Source of the DNA: Desulfofundulus australicus DSM 11792
GTDB lineage: Bacteria > Bacillota > Desulfotomaculia > Desulfotomaculales > Desulfovirgulaceae
Length of the DNA: 64,000 bases
Direction: 5' to 3'
NCBI RefSeq assembly: GCF_900129285.1
Contig: NZ_FQUW01000016.1
Coordinates: 1-64,000, forward strand
Part shown: positions 24,591 to 33,483 of the stretch, piece after piece
Numbering within the stretch: the stretch's first letter is position 1
Layout of the letters: each line of letters opens with the position of its first letter
Notes under the pieces: generated by a model
Seen by the model: the letters and a program-made list of their open reading frames with translations, nothing else
What the model was told of the DNA's origin: nothing
Database searches by the model: none
Made by a program: the position numbers and the translations under genes

Positions 24591-26144
24591 TTGCGGAAGA
24601 CGTTTTACATCACCACACCCATTTATTATCCCAGCGACAACCTGCATATCGGCCATGCCTATACCACCGTGGCCGCCGATACCATGGCCCGGTTCAAGCG
24701 CCTTACCGGTTATGATGTCTGGTTTTTAACCGGATCAGACGAGCACGGCCAGAAAATTGAACGTACTGCCCGGGCCAGAGGAATGTCTCCTCAGGAATAT
24801 GTGGACGGGATTGTGGCCGGTTTTAAGCACTTATGGAAACAGCTGGATATAAGTTATAACGATTTTATCCGTACCACCGAGGAAAGGCACAAGCGGGTGG
24901 TTCAGGCCGTTTTTCAGAAGCTTTACGACCAGGGTGACATATACAAGGCCACTTATGAGGGCTGGTACTGCACGCCCTGCGAAACATTCTGGACGGAAAG
25001 CCGGCTGGAGGAGGGCAACTGCCCGGACTGCGGCCGCCCGGTGGAACTGGTACAGGAGGAAAGTTATTTCTTCCGCCTCTCCCGTTATGCCGACCGGCTG
25101 CTGCAGTACATCGAGGAAAATCCCCATTTCATCCAGCCCGTTTCCCGGCGCAACGAAATGATCAGCTTTATCAAAAGCGGCCTGGAAGATTTATGTGTTT
25201 CCCGCACCACCTTCGATTGGGGTATTCCGGTACCCTTCGATCCCAAACACGTGATCTATGTCTGGGTGGATGCCCTTACCAATTATATTTCGGCTCTCGG
25301 CTACGGCAGCGAGGATGACAGCCTGTTCCGCAAATTCTGGCCGGCCGATGTCCACCTGGTGGGGAAGGATATCGTCCGTTTCCACAGTATCATCTGGCCC
25401 ATCATCCTCATGGCCGCGGGCATTGAGCTGCCCCGGCAGGTGGTGGGCCACGGCTGGCTCCTGCTGGAGAGCGGGAAAATGAGCAAATCCAAGGGCAACG
25501 TGGTGGATCCCCTGGTTTTAATTGATAAATACGGGTCAGATGCCATTCGCTACTACCTGCTCCGGGAAATGCCCTTTGGTGCCGATGCCTACTATTCCGA
25601 GGAGGCGCTGGTCCTGCGCATTAATACGGATCTGGCCAATGATCTGGGCAACCTGGTCAGCCGGACCCTGGGGATGATTGAAAAGTACTCCCGGGGGGTG
25701 CTGCCGCAACCCGGCCCGGCAGAAGAAGTGGACAGGGATCTGGTTGAGGTAGCTGAACAGACACCGGCGGCAGTGGAAGAGTTGATCGACCGCCGGGAGC
25801 TTTCCAGCGCCCTGGGCGCTATCTGGAAGCTGGTCAACAGGGCCAATAAGTACGTCGATGAGACGGAGCCCTGGAATTTAAACCGGGATCCCGCCCGCCG
25901 GGAGCGTTTGCATACCGTGCTCTACAACCTGGCGGAAAGCGTGCGCTTTATCGGCGTGCTGGTCACTGCCTTTATGCCCCGTACCCCCGGCCGGATCTGG
26001 TCCCAGCTGGGCATTGCCGACCGGCCGGAGCTCCATACCTGGGAATCCCTGAGCTGGGGTCGCCTGCCGGCGGGGATCCGGGTGCAGCGGGGGGAAGCCC
26101 TCTTCCCGCGCATTGACCTGAAGACCCTGGAGAAGGATAATTAG
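24591..26144 (+). CDS. metG: Methionyl-tRNA synthetase
   Basis: A 517-residue class I synthetase: HIGH-type motif DNLHIGHAYTT, zinc knuckle CTPCETFW...CPDCGR (about residues 127-147), WVDALTNYI, and KMSKSKGN. TTG 24591 with AGGAGGGA just upstream is the start; an upstream in-frame ATG lacks any ribosome site. The protein ends after the anticodon-binding helical domain and lacks the C-terminal EMAP/Trbp111 dimerisation domain present in Bacillus MetG. Confidence 0.94.
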   Translation: MRKTFYITTPIYYPSDNLHIGHAYTTVAADTMARFKRLTGYDVWFLTGSDEHGQKIERTARARGMSPQEYVDGIVAGFKHLWKQLDISYNDFIRTTEERHKRVVQAVFQKLYDQGDIYKATYEGWYCTPCETFWTESRLEEGNCPDCGRPVELVQEESYFFRLSRYADRLLQYIEENPHFIQPVSRRNEMISFIKSGLEDLCVSRTTFDWGIPVPFDPKHVIYVWVDALTNYISALGYGSEDDSLFRKFWPADVHLVGKDIVRFHSIIWPIILMAAGIELPRQVVGHGWLLLESGKMSKSKGNVVDPLVLIDKYGSDAIRYYLLREMPFGADAYYSEEALVLRINTDLANDLGNLVSRTLGMIEKYSRGVLPQPGPAEEVDRDLVEVAEQTPAAVEELIDRRELSSALGAIWKLVNRANKYVDETEPWNLNRDPARRERLHTVLYNLAESVRFIGVLVTAFMPRTPGRIWSQLGIADRPELHTWESLSWGRLPAGIRVQRGEALFPRIDLKTLEKDN

Positions 26145-26191
26145 GCAACCATGACGCATTCAACCCCACCAACTAGGGGATGAAAATGGCC

Positions 26192-26292
26192 GCCGTTTTG
26201 TACGAAGCGAGCGACTTTGAGCCGGGCAGGCGCCAAACTTACCCCGGGGTCGAGCGCAAATTTGGCCTGCGAGGCGAACGGAGTGCAAACGG
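26192..26292. repeat. Repeat family 2, copy A
   Basis: A 101-base palindromic element with ends GCCGTTTTG and GCAAACGGC. Inside are GCGAGCGACTTTGAGCCG and AATTTGGCCTGCGAG. The same blocks occur in the 87-base element at 45540-45626. No coding potential is seen. It lies between metG and tatD. Confidence 0.55.
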
Positions 26293-26327
26293 CAGGCAAG
26301 TAATATTTTCAGGACAGGGGATGTAGC

Positions 26328-27116
26328 ATGTTTCATCTGATTGACAGCCACGCTCACCTGGATGACCCCAAATTTGAAGACGACCGGGAAGAAGTGCTGG
26401 ACCGGGCCCGGAGGGAGGGAGTGGTACAAATTATTAATGCCGGTTATGATCTCCCTTCTTCCGCCCGTTCTGCAGGCCTGGCTGCAAAATACCCCTGTGT
26501 ATTTGCCGCCGTGGGTATCCATCCCCATGATGCTGCCGGCCTGCCGGTGGATTACCTCGACCGGCTGCGGGAAATGGCCCGCCAGCAGGGAGTGGTGGCC
26601 ATCGGGGAGATTGGCCTGGACTATTACCGGGACCTGAGCCCGCGGGACGTACAGCAGAGGGTTTTTCGGGAGCAGCTGGCCCTGGCCCGGGAACTGGATC
26701 TGCCGGTAATCATTCACGACCGGGAAGCCCACGGCGATATCCTGGAAATTCTGCGCAGGGACGGTGTTGGACCGGCGGGGGGAGTAATGCATTGTTTTTC
26801 CGGCAGCTGGGAAATGGCCAGGGAATGTATGGCCATGGGGCTGTACATTTCCTTTGCCGGGCCGGTGACCTATCCCAATGCCCGCCGGCCCAGGGAGGTG
26901 GCCGCCCGGGTGGACCTGTCGCGCCTGCTGGTGGAAACCGACGCTCCTTACCTCACTCCCCAGGTCAGGAGGGGGAAGCGCAACGAGCCGGCCTATGTTC
27001 GCTACGTGGCTGAAGAAATAGCCGCCATAAGAGATATGTCCCTGGAGGAACTGGCCCGGGTGACGACGGAGAATGCCCGGCGGCTGTTCGGGCTGCCTGC
27101 AGTAGGGGATATTTGA
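26328..27116 (+). CDS. tatD: TatD-family metal-dependent DNase
   Basis: A 262-residue TIM-barrel hydrolase. Metal ligands are visible in LIDSHAHLDDPKF (HxH), AIGEIGLDYYR, PVIIHDREAH, MHCFSGSWE and LLVETDAPYLTP. The family removes 3' nucleotides and deoxyaminoacyl adducts. The metG-tatD order is common in Firmicutes. ATG 26328 follows CAGGGGATGTAGC. Confidence 0.93.
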   Translation: MFHLIDSHAHLDDPKFEDDREEVLDRARREGVVQIINAGYDLPSSARSAGLAAKYPCVFAAVGIHPHDAAGLPVDYLDRLREMARQQGVVAIGEIGLDYYRDLSPRDVQQRVFREQLALARELDLPVIIHDREAHGDILEILRRDGVGPAGGVMHCFSGSWEMARECMAMGLYISFAGPVTYPNARRPREVAARVDLSRLLVETDAPYLTPQVRRGKRNEPAYVRYVAEEIAAIRDMSLEELARVTTENARRLFGLPAVGDI

Positions 27117-27156
27117 TATTATTGCTGGTGAACAATTAATCCGGGGGGAGAGGTAA

Positions 27157-27690
27157 ATGAGCGAGACCAGAGGGCTGATTCTGGTTTTTACCGGCAACGG
27201 TAAGGGTAAAACTACCGCCGCCCTGGGGATGGGCCTGCGGGCCTGGGGGCAGGGGATGAGGGTGCTGGTTCTGCAGTTTATCAAGGGAGGCTGGCGCTAT
27301 GGTGAGCTGAACGTTCCTCCCCGGCTGGGTGAACGTTTTGAAATTCGCCAGCTGGGGGAAGGGTTCACCCGGGCGGGTAACGGTAAAACCATGGAAGATC
27401 ACCGGGAGGCGGCCCGGCATGCTCTGGAGGAAGCAGGTAAAGAAATCACCGCCGGCAATTTCGACCTGATCATCCTGGATGAAATCCTCTACGCCCTGAA
27501 GTTCGGCCTGATAACCCTGGAAGAGGTTATGGCCCTGCTGGACAAAAAGCCGTCCCACCTGCACCTGGTGCTGACCGGCCGGGATGCCCCGCCGGAGATT
27601 ATCGACCGGGCGGATCTGGTCACTGAAATGAGGGAAGTCAAACACCACTACCGAAAGGGAATCAAAGCCCAGCGGGGGGTTGAATTTTAA
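27157..27690 (+). CDS. cobO: Cob(I)alamin adenosyltransferase, CobA/CobO type
   Basis: A 177-residue ATP:corrinoid adenosyltransferase. The P-loop is FTGNGKGKTTAALGMGLRA. QFIKGGWRYGEL, DLIILDEILYALKFGLI and LTGRDAP are family blocks. It makes adenosylcobamide, the coenzyme form and precursor in cobamide salvage. It lies just upstream of the corrinoid methyl-transfer region. Confidence 0.93.
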   Translation: MSETRGLILVFTGNGKGKTTAALGMGLRAWGQGMRVLVLQFIKGGWRYGELNVPPRLGERFEIRQLGEGFTRAGNGKTMEDHREAARHALEEAGKEITAGNFDLIILDEILYALKFGLITLEEVMALLDKKPSHLHLVLTGRDAPPEIIDRADLVTEMREVKHHYRKGIKAQRGVEF

Positions 27691-27740
27691 AGAACTGAAC
27701 TTGAAAATACCCCGCGCCCACCCATTTTGCAGGATGGGTC

Positions 27741-28000
27741 AGCTTGTAGTCAAAGTACTTCCGGGATGTGCCCTGGTTTTAGTCGTCGCTCCCGGTCGTA
27801 TCGCTGGCCGGGCCAAAAGGCCCCGGCTCCGGTCTTCGGCGGGGACCGGCCACATTCACACATCCTGTGTTCAGGTGGCCTCCGCGGACATCCTGTCCGC
27901 GGCCCCGCCTCATCCCGTCGCCCTGGCCTGGCCCGGCAGCGCTCACTCCAGGTCGCTCCTCCTTTAAAACCAGGGCACATGGGGAGTTTGTTAACAGTCT
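27741..28000 (-). repeat. Repeat family 1, copy 2 (inverted)
   Basis: Relative to copies 1 and 3 this copy is inverted. The terminal pieces are AGCTTGTAG (27741) and ATGTGCCCTGG (27766) on one side, CCAGGGCACAT (27970-27980) and GTTTGTTAAC on the other. Outside, ACCCAT/ATGGGT (27720-27739) and ACCCACCCT/AGGGTGGGT (28002-28026) form matched flanking hairpins. It sits between cobO and its terminator. Confidence 0.8.
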
Positions 28001-28001
28001 G

Positions 28002-28030
28002 ACCCACCCTTATTGGCAGGGTGGGTTTTA
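28002..28030 (+). terminator. Terminator after cobO/repeat
   Basis: ACCCACCCT (28002-28010) pairs with AGGGTGGGT (28018-28026), followed by TTTTA. Confidence 0.75.
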
Positions 28031-28147
28031 TGTTAACCGATTTGCGGCACCGGCTATTATTTTCGGAAAACGGCTTTACAGATTAAGGGATTAAAAGTAA
28101 AATAAAAGACAAATTTTTATTTAATTAAAAAACAGGGTGTAGTGACC

Positions 28148-29230
28148 ATGATTATTAATATAATAACGGGTTATCTGGGGAGCGGGAAAACCACCCTTAT
28201 TCACCACCTGGTCAGCCAGCTGTCCTCCCGTGAGCGGGTGGCCGTTCTGGTGGGGGAATTTGGAGAGGTGGGCATTGACGGGGCTCTGCTGGCCCAGGAT
28301 GCTCCGGATGTACTGGAGCTGGGTTGTGAATGCATATACTGCACCTTGAGTGCTGACCTGGCCAGGCAGATCCCCTATGTGGCCAGCTCCCTTGCACCGG
28401 ACAGGCTGATCATAGAATATCCCGGGGTGGCAGCGGTTCAGGGGCTGCTGGCGGCGGCAAAGGTAATGGGCCTGCATTTAACGGAACATTGTTTTAGCAT
28501 TGTTCATGTTATTGATGCCTGCAACTTTGAGGAGTTGTATAGCCGCTCGCCTTTTTTTACCGAATCTCAAATTTGCCGGGCCAATGTGCTGGTGCTGAAT
28601 AAGTGCGACCTGATTCCGGAAAATAAGGTGCGGGCACTGGCCAGGAAAATCAAGGAACTCAATAACCGGGCCCATTTTATTACTGCCCATCACGGGCAGG
28701 TAGACCCGGCGGAGCTGGAAGTTGTTTCGCAAACCGGGTTTTCTTCTCCCCGGGAGAGGAAGGTATGCCGGAGACCTCAAAGTGCCGCTGACATTCCCAA
28801 TTATTATGGTTTTTCGCGCCGGTTTCAGGGCGTATTTTCCAGGACGCGGCTTACCGCCCTGTTTGAAAACCTGTCCACGACCAGCCTTGGTGAGATCGTG
28901 CGGGCCAAGGGCATTTTTAAGTGCGAAGAGGGGTGGATGCGGCTGGATTATCTTCCCTCCTGCACTACCCTTGAACCGTTAAAGGGCCGTTTTCACGAAA
29001 GCAGGATACTGGTTATCGGTTCCACCCTGGCTGCCGGTAAGCTTACCGCTGCCCTGCTGGATTGCCTGAATGAAGAATTTCCGGCCCACTGCGAAGGCAA
29101 CGGCAACCGGCGCAGAACCTGCCGGCCGGCGGAACTGGCCCCCAGGCGCGTTTCGGCCTGCACCGCACCGGATGGTTGTGGCAGTTCTGCCTACCGTTTT
29201 GGCCAGAATAAAAAGGAACTGGGTTCGTAA
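28148..29230 (+). CDS. CobW/G3E-family GTPase
   Basis: A 360-residue G3E P-loop GTPase/metallochaperone. It has the P-loop ITGYLGSGKTTLI, the metal-binding CxCxxC-type motif ELGCECIYCTLSADL, switch IIEYPGVAA, and guanine motif LNKCDLI. The last about 50 residues form a Cys/Arg-rich tail (HCEGNGNRRRTC...CTAPDGCG) unlike the other CobW here. CobW proteins deliver metals such as cobalt or zinc. Its place at the head of the corrinoid region suggests metal loading of corrinoid or zinc methyltransferase enzymes. Confidence 0.82.
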   Translation: MIINIITGYLGSGKTTLIHHLVSQLSSRERVAVLVGEFGEVGIDGALLAQDAPDVLELGCECIYCTLSADLARQIPYVASSLAPDRLIIEYPGVAAVQGLLAAAKVMGLHLTEHCFSIVHVIDACNFEELYSRSPFFTESQICRANVLVLNKCDLIPENKVRALARKIKELNNRAHFITAHHGQVDPAELEVVSQTGFSSPRERKVCRRPQSAADIPNYYGFSRRFQGVFSRTRLTALFENLSTTSLGEIVRAKGIFKCEEGWMRLDYLPSCTTLEPLKGRFHESRILVIGSTLAAGKLTAALLDCLNEEFPAHCEGNGNRRRTCRPAELAPRRVSACTAPDGCGSSAYRFGQNKKELGS

Positions 29231-29332
29231 GAAATCCCCCGCAGGGGGTTTTTTATTATGAAAGCTGCTTGAACCTCCTGCTGCCCCTGTGCTATGATTT
29301 CGTAAAAGTTGTGGGCAGAAAGGGATGACGGT

Positions 29333-30100
29333 ATGAGTTTGGGGCAGAAAATAAGGGACTTCCGCAAGGAAAGGGGTATTACGCTGACCGAACTGGCCGG
29401 CCAGTTGAAAATATCCCCTTCCTATCTCAGCGCGGTGGAAAGGGAAATCCGCAAGCCTTCCATCCCCATGTTAAAGAGGATCAGCGAGGCGCTCAATGTT
29501 TCGGTGAGCTACCTGGTGGGTGATACCGATGATACGGTTACCGGGGAAAAGCTGCGCTTTATGCGGGAAAGCCGCGGCCTTTCCCTCCAGGACCTGGCCG
29601 AAATCAGCGAACTGCCCGTATCCTTGCTGGAGAAGTTTGAGAACGGCCAGGCCACCCCGGACCTGGAAGATTTGAAGAAATTATCCGAAGCCCTGAATGT
29701 GACCCTGCGTTACTTTCTCGACCAGACGGACCGCCCTGACAGCCTGGGCTACCGCCTGCGCAAATTGCGGCAGAAACAGGGGCTGACTGTGGCCGCCCTG
29801 GCGGAAAAGGCCGGGGTTTCCCCGGGCCTGTTGAGCCAGATAGAAAACGGGCAGACCACTCCCCTGTTAGACACCCTTGAAAAAATTGCCAGGGTGCTCA
29901 ATACTTCAGTTAGTTACTTTCTGATGAAACAGGAAGATGTAGAGGATCTCCTGGCCACATTGAATTCCGATATTCTTGAAACTCTGGGAGATCCCAACGT
30001 GCAGGCGGTTTTGCGGGCGGTACGGGATTTCAACGCCAGTGAAATCAAATATATCCTGAACTTTATCCAGTTTTTCAAGCAAAACCGCCACCTGCTCTGA
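29333..30100 (+). CDS. Regulator with three tandem XRE helix-turn-helix domains
   Basis: A 255-residue protein holding three complete Cro/C1-type HTH domains: about residues 4-60 (IRDFRKERGITLTELAGQLKIS), 70-130 (LRFMRESRGLSLQDLAEISELP), and 140-200 (LRKLRQKQGLTVAALAEKAGVS). A C-terminal helical tail of about 50 residues follows. ATG 29333 follows AAAGGGA. Three in one chain is unusual. It precedes the corrinoid genes and is the best local candidate for their regulator. Confidence 0.85.
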   Translation: MSLGQKIRDFRKERGITLTELAGQLKISPSYLSAVEREIRKPSIPMLKRISEALNVSVSYLVGDTDDTVTGEKLRFMRESRGLSLQDLAEISELPVSLLEKFENGQATPDLEDLKKLSEALNVTLRYFLDQTDRPDSLGYRLRKLRQKQGLTVAALAEKAGVSPGLLSQIENGQTTPLLDTLEKIARVLNTSVSYFLMKQEDVEDLLATLNSDILETLGDPNVQAVLRAVRDFNASEIKYILNFIQFFKQNRHLL

Positions 30101-30153
30101 TACCGGCTGCCGGTCCTTTCGGGGACAAAAATGGACGGTTTATGGATTACCTG

Positions 30154-30182
30154 TTGTCTATTTCTGGTTTTCCCTTTAGGAT
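30154..30182 (+). promoter_or_regulatory. Candidate promoter of first corrinoid gene
   Basis: TTGTCT (30154-30159), a 17-base spacer and TAGGAT (30177-30182), about 45 bases before GTG 30227. Confidence 0.45.
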
Positions 30183-30226
30183 ATTAAGTAAGCAGGCACC
30201 TTTAGAGGGTCCGGAGGTGGGGGCGG

Positions 30227-30907
30227 GTGCTGGAGGCAGAGCGGGAACGGGAACTGCTGGCCCGGCTGAAAAAAGCGGTGGTGGAGTATAACGAGGGAGA
30301 CCTCCTGGCCGCCATTGAAGATGCCTTCCGTGAAGGCCTGGATGCCCGCAGGGCCATCTTCGAGGGGCTGGTACCCGGCATGGAGGAAGTCAGCCGCCTC
30401 TATGAGGAAGAGGTCTACTACATTCCCGAATTGCTCCTTTGTGCCGAGGTATTGTACCGGGGCCTGTCCGTTTTGAAAGAGCATGTGGAAAAGAAGGATC
30501 TGGGGATAAAAGGTACGGTAATAATCGGGGTGGTGGAAGGTGATATTCACGATATCGGCAAAAACCTGGTCAAAATGATGCTGGAGGGAGCCGGTTTTGA
30601 AGTAATTGACCTGGGACGGGATGTGCCCCTGCACAGCTTTCTTGCCGAACACCGCAAAGTACGTCCCGATATCGTCTGTCTTTCTACCATGATGACCACC
30701 ACCCTGGCCGAAATGAAGAAAGTGGTTAAGGAACTGCGGAAACGCAACCCCCGGGTAAAAATCATGGTCGGAGGTGCCCCGTTGAGCGATTGCATAGCCA
30801 GACGCTGGGGGGTTAGCGGTTACGCTCCCGATGCCCACCTGGCTTTAAAGAAGGCAGTAGAAATCATGCAATCGGTGAAGGAAAACTGTGAAAACTGTGA
30901 TGAATAA
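30227..30907 (+). CDS. Corrinoid (B12-binding) methyl-carrier protein 1
   Basis: A 226-residue two-domain corrinoid protein of the MtaC/MtbC/MtmC type. The N-terminal helical cap (about 1-90) precedes the Rossmann B12 domain with GVVEGDIHDIGKNLVKMM, whose His is the lower axial cobalt ligand (DxHxxG). LSTMMTTTLAEMK and MVGGAPLSD follow. It carries a methyl group on cobalt between a substrate methyltransferase and a second methyltransferase. The start is GTG 30227 behind CCGGAGGTGG. The C-terminus ends in CENCDE. Confidence 0.93.
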   Translation: MLEAERERELLARLKKAVVEYNEGDLLAAIEDAFREGLDARRAIFEGLVPGMEEVSRLYEEEVYYIPELLLCAEVLYRGLSVLKEHVEKKDLGIKGTVIIGVVEGDIHDIGKNLVKMMLEGAGFEVIDLGRDVPLHSFLAEHRKVRPDIVCLSTMMTTTLAEMKKVVKELRKRNPRVKIMVGGAPLSDCIARRWGVSGYAPDAHLALKKAVEIMQSVKENCENCDE

Positions 30908-31019
30908 TTTCCCCGGGGAGTAGAAAAATGAGGAGAAGAGTCGGTAGATTCAAAATATTCAACCGTAGCGTTGCCCGGGGTCCTGGTATAAAGACTTATG
31001 GGATGGAGGTAGATCAAGC

Positions 31020-31703
31020 GTGCTTGGCCTGCAGAAGGAGAGGGAGCTGCTGAGGCGCCTGCGGGAGGGGGTAATTAATTTTGATGAGGAAGCGGTGGTG
31101 GAGGCGGCCAGGGAATGTATAGAGCTGGGCATGGATGCCACCAGGGCCATTTTTGACGGGCTGGTGCCGGGAATTGAAGAAGTGGGCCGACTTTATGAAG
31201 AAGAGGTATATTTCATTCCCGAAATGCTTTTGTGCGCTGACGCCCTTTACCGGGGCCTGGCGCTGCTCCGGGAGCACGTGGTTAAAAAAGACGTGGGCGT
31301 CAGGGGAAGGGTACTCATCGGGGTGGTGGAAGGTGACATCCATGATATTGGAAAGAACATCGTGAAAATGATGTTTGAAGCTTCCTCCTTCGAGGTTTAC
31401 GACCTGGGGAGGGATGTTCCCCTGGAAACCTTTGTCAGAGAATATATAAGGCTAAAACCGGATCTGGTTTGCCTGTCGGCCATGATGACCACCACCATGC
31501 TCAGGATGAAACCCATTATTGCCAGGCTGAAGGAAGTAAACCCGCAGGTGCGGATTATGGTGGGCGGAGCGCCGGTTACGGAACACGTGGCCGCCCGCTG
31601 GGGAGCCGACGGTTATGCTCCCAATGCTTCCCGGGCATTGAAGGCGGCCATCGACCTGCTGGTGGCGGTGAGGAACCATCTGGCGGGGTGTAGCGCGGGG
31701 TGA
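31020..31703 (+). CDS. Corrinoid (B12-binding) methyl-carrier protein 2
   Basis: A 227-residue paralogue of the preceding gene. It has the same layout: helical cap, then GVVEGDIHDIGKNIVKMMFE with the cobalt-ligand His, LSAMMTTTMLRMK and MVGGAPVTE. It starts at GTG 31020 after GGAGGT. Two adjacent carriers suggest different partner methyltransferases or substrates rather than simple redundancy. Confidence 0.93.
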   Translation: MLGLQKERELLRRLREGVINFDEEAVVEAARECIELGMDATRAIFDGLVPGIEEVGRLYEEEVYFIPEMLLCADALYRGLALLREHVVKKDVGVRGRVLIGVVEGDIHDIGKNIVKMMFEASSFEVYDLGRDVPLETFVREYIRLKPDLVCLSAMMTTTMLRMKPIIARLKEVNPQVRIMVGGAPVTEHVAARWGADGYAPNASRALKAAIDLLVAVRNHLAGCSAG

Positions 31704-32028
31704 GCTTGAGAATGGCAAAGAGTTCTTTGCATGGTGAAAACCATTGGGGTTTGAATATTAACCTTTGGCCGGGCATTAATTGCCGTTAATGGCACAGAAA
31801 TTTACATGGAGCGGTGATCCTGGTAGAATGAAACAAAGCTTTTTTAGCCTTATGTTTAGCCAAAGTGCATTTAAATTTTACACGATTAAACTCCTGTTCC
31901 ACGAGCCCCTTGAATAAAGGAGGTGAAGTGTTTTATTCGGGCAGTTTTAAAACAGGGGGTGAATTGTTTTAAAATTTAAAACCTAACAAACGTTTCTCGA
32001 GCTTAATTTTTAGTATGGGGGGTAGGTT
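31704..32028 (+). promoter_or_regulatory. Leader region of the selenoprotein-methyltransferase operon
   Basis: The stretch of about 325 bases has no long open frame. It holds a good promoter, TTTACA (31801-31806), 17 bases, TAGAAT (31824-31829), leaving a leader of about 190 bases. AAAGGAGGTGAAGTG near 31915 followed by an 18-codon frame could encode a leader peptide. No known riboswitch is recognised. Confidence 0.5.
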
Positions 32029-33063
32029 ATGGCGAAGCAGATGCTAATTGATGCCATCCGGGGAAAGAGAACCCCGAGGGCGCCGTGGGTTCCTTATGCC
32101 GGCGTTCACTGTGCCTTTGTTATTGGTGAACCGGCGGACAAATTTCTAAAGGATCCGCAACTGCTTGCCAAAGGCGTTGTGGAAACGGCCAGGAAGTACA
32201 AGGCCGACGGTATCCCCCTGGTTTTCGATCTTTCCGTGGAATCGGAATCCATGGGTTTGGAAATCAAGTACTGGAAGGATAACGTTCCATCGGTTCAGTC
32301 CCACCCCTTGTCCGATAAGACCGTGGAAGAGGCCGGTCTGAAGGTTCCCGGTCCCAACGACGGCCGCTGGCCGGTGCTTTTTGAGGCCGCCAAGATTGCC
32401 AAACCCCAGCTGGACGAACTGGATTGTGCCTTGATGGGACTTGCCTGCGGGCCGCTCACCCTGGCCAGCCACCTGGCCGGCGTGCGTATTTTTACCGATG
32501 TGGTTAAGAACAAGGAAAAGGCGCATGATGTGTTAAAGTTCTGTGCTCAGGTGGTAAAAAAATCGGTCGAAATGTACTGTGACATGGATTGCGACATTAT
32601 TGCCATCGTGGACCCGGTGGCCTCCCAGATTCGGGATGCCACATTCAAGGAGTTTGTTCACCCCTATTGCCAGGATGCCATCGCCGTCATTCACGAAAGG
32701 GGAAAGACATCCAGCTTCTTTATCTGCGGCGACGCCACAAAGGTGCTGGAGTCCGTATGTCAGATTGGTACCCACGGATTTGCCATTGACGAGCAGTTGA
32801 ACCTGACTTTTGTGCGGGACCTGGCCAGGAAATACGGGGTTGGTTTTGGCGGCAACCTGAAACTCACCCTGGCCCTTTCGCTGGGGATTATTTCGCCCCG
32901 GGAGGACGCCATTGTCAGCCTGGCTGCCGGTGGTACGCACGGTTACGTTTTTGCCCCCGGGTGAGATATGCCCTACGATGTTCCGTTGGAACACATGGAG
33001 CAGGTTCTGGAGGCCAGGGAATGGTTTGAAAAGTACTATGCCAAGTATCCCGAGTCCTGGTAA
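32029..33063 (+). CDS. UroD/MtaA-like corrinoid methyltransferase, selenoprotein (UGA = Sec312)
   Basis: A 344-residue methyltransferase of the uroporphyrinogen decarboxylase/MtaA superfamily, read through an in-frame TGA at 32962-32964. Codons after the TGA give DMPYDVPLEHMEQVLEA and end at TAA 33061-33063. They align with the Cys-containing paralogue at 43259 (SCDIWPTAPLENLRAMVE), so the TGA falls on the conserved zinc-ligand Cys. The upstream ligand motif is FIC (C233) where the paralogue has HIC. A TGTTCC-GTT-GGAACA hairpin just after the TGA supports selenocysteine. It would methylate or demethylate a corrinoid protein. Read conventionally it would be a 311-residue truncated protein. Confidence 0.85.
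32962..32993 (+). promoter_or_regulatory. Putative bacterial SECIS element of the methyltransferase
   Basis: The recoded TGA (32962-32964) is followed after 14 bases by the perfect stem TGTTCC (32979-32984)/GGAACA (32988-32993) with apical loop GTT. The loop GU lies 21-22 bases past the TGA, within a base of its place in E. coli fdhF. SelB would bind this loop. Confidence 0.65.
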
Positions 33064-33078
33064 AAGGGGGGGTAAAAC

Positions 33079-33483
33079 GTGTCCGAGCCCAAAATTAAGA
33101 TTGATGTACTTACGCTGGACAGCGTGCAGTGCGCCGCCTGTGGCTATATGATGGAGTCCATTGCGGCCATGCCCCCCGATGTACAGGAGATGATCGAATA
33201 CAAGGAATGGTCCATTAAAAACCAGTCCGGCATTCAGAAGTTTCTGGAGCTCAATGGCCGCGTTCTGCCCACTATCTGCATTGAAGGCGACCTGGTTTTC
33301 GAGAGCGTTATCCCCCAGTATGAAGAACTGATTGATGAACTGGCCAAAAGGGCTCCCACCCCCGGGATGCGCGAGCGGATACTGTCTTTGCGCGATAAAG
33401 GCTTTGATTTCGACCGGATTAAAGAGAACCTGGAGAAAGCGGGTGCCGGTCAGCATACCAGAAGGGATTCTACAGTAGAATGA
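33079..33483 (+). CDS. Thioredoxin-like protein with CAAC motif (Cys relative of the Sec proteins)
   Basis: A 134-residue cytosolic protein. A beta strand (KIKIDVLTLDS) precedes VQCAACGYMMESIAAMP, a C-x-x-C redox motif at a helix start, then KFLELNGRVLPTICIEGDLVFE with the cis-Pro-like LPT, and an extra C-terminal helix (about 90-134). It aligns over its whole first 90 residues with the UGA-containing proteins at 35971 and 36276, where the first Cys is UGA. The stop overlaps the next start (ATGA). It begins at GTG 33079 behind AAAGGGGGGG. Confidence 0.82.
   Translation: MSEPKIKIDVLTLDSVQCAACGYMMESIAAMPPDVQEMIEYKEWSIKNQSGIQKFLELNGRVLPTICIEGDLVFESVIPQYEELIDELAKRAPTPGMRERILSLRDKGFDFDRIKENLEKAGAGQHTRRDSTVE

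Noticed and set aside
27157-28147. Cobalamin riboswitch near cobO or the CobW gene
   Set aside because: No B12-box-like sequence or matching architecture was found; the structured DNA there is repeat family 1.
31785-31810. Sigma-54 promoter (TGGCAC-like) before the selenoprotein methyltransferase
   Set aside because: GGCAC is followed by TTTACA without the GC at the -12 position. A normal 17-base-spaced SigA promoter overlaps it.
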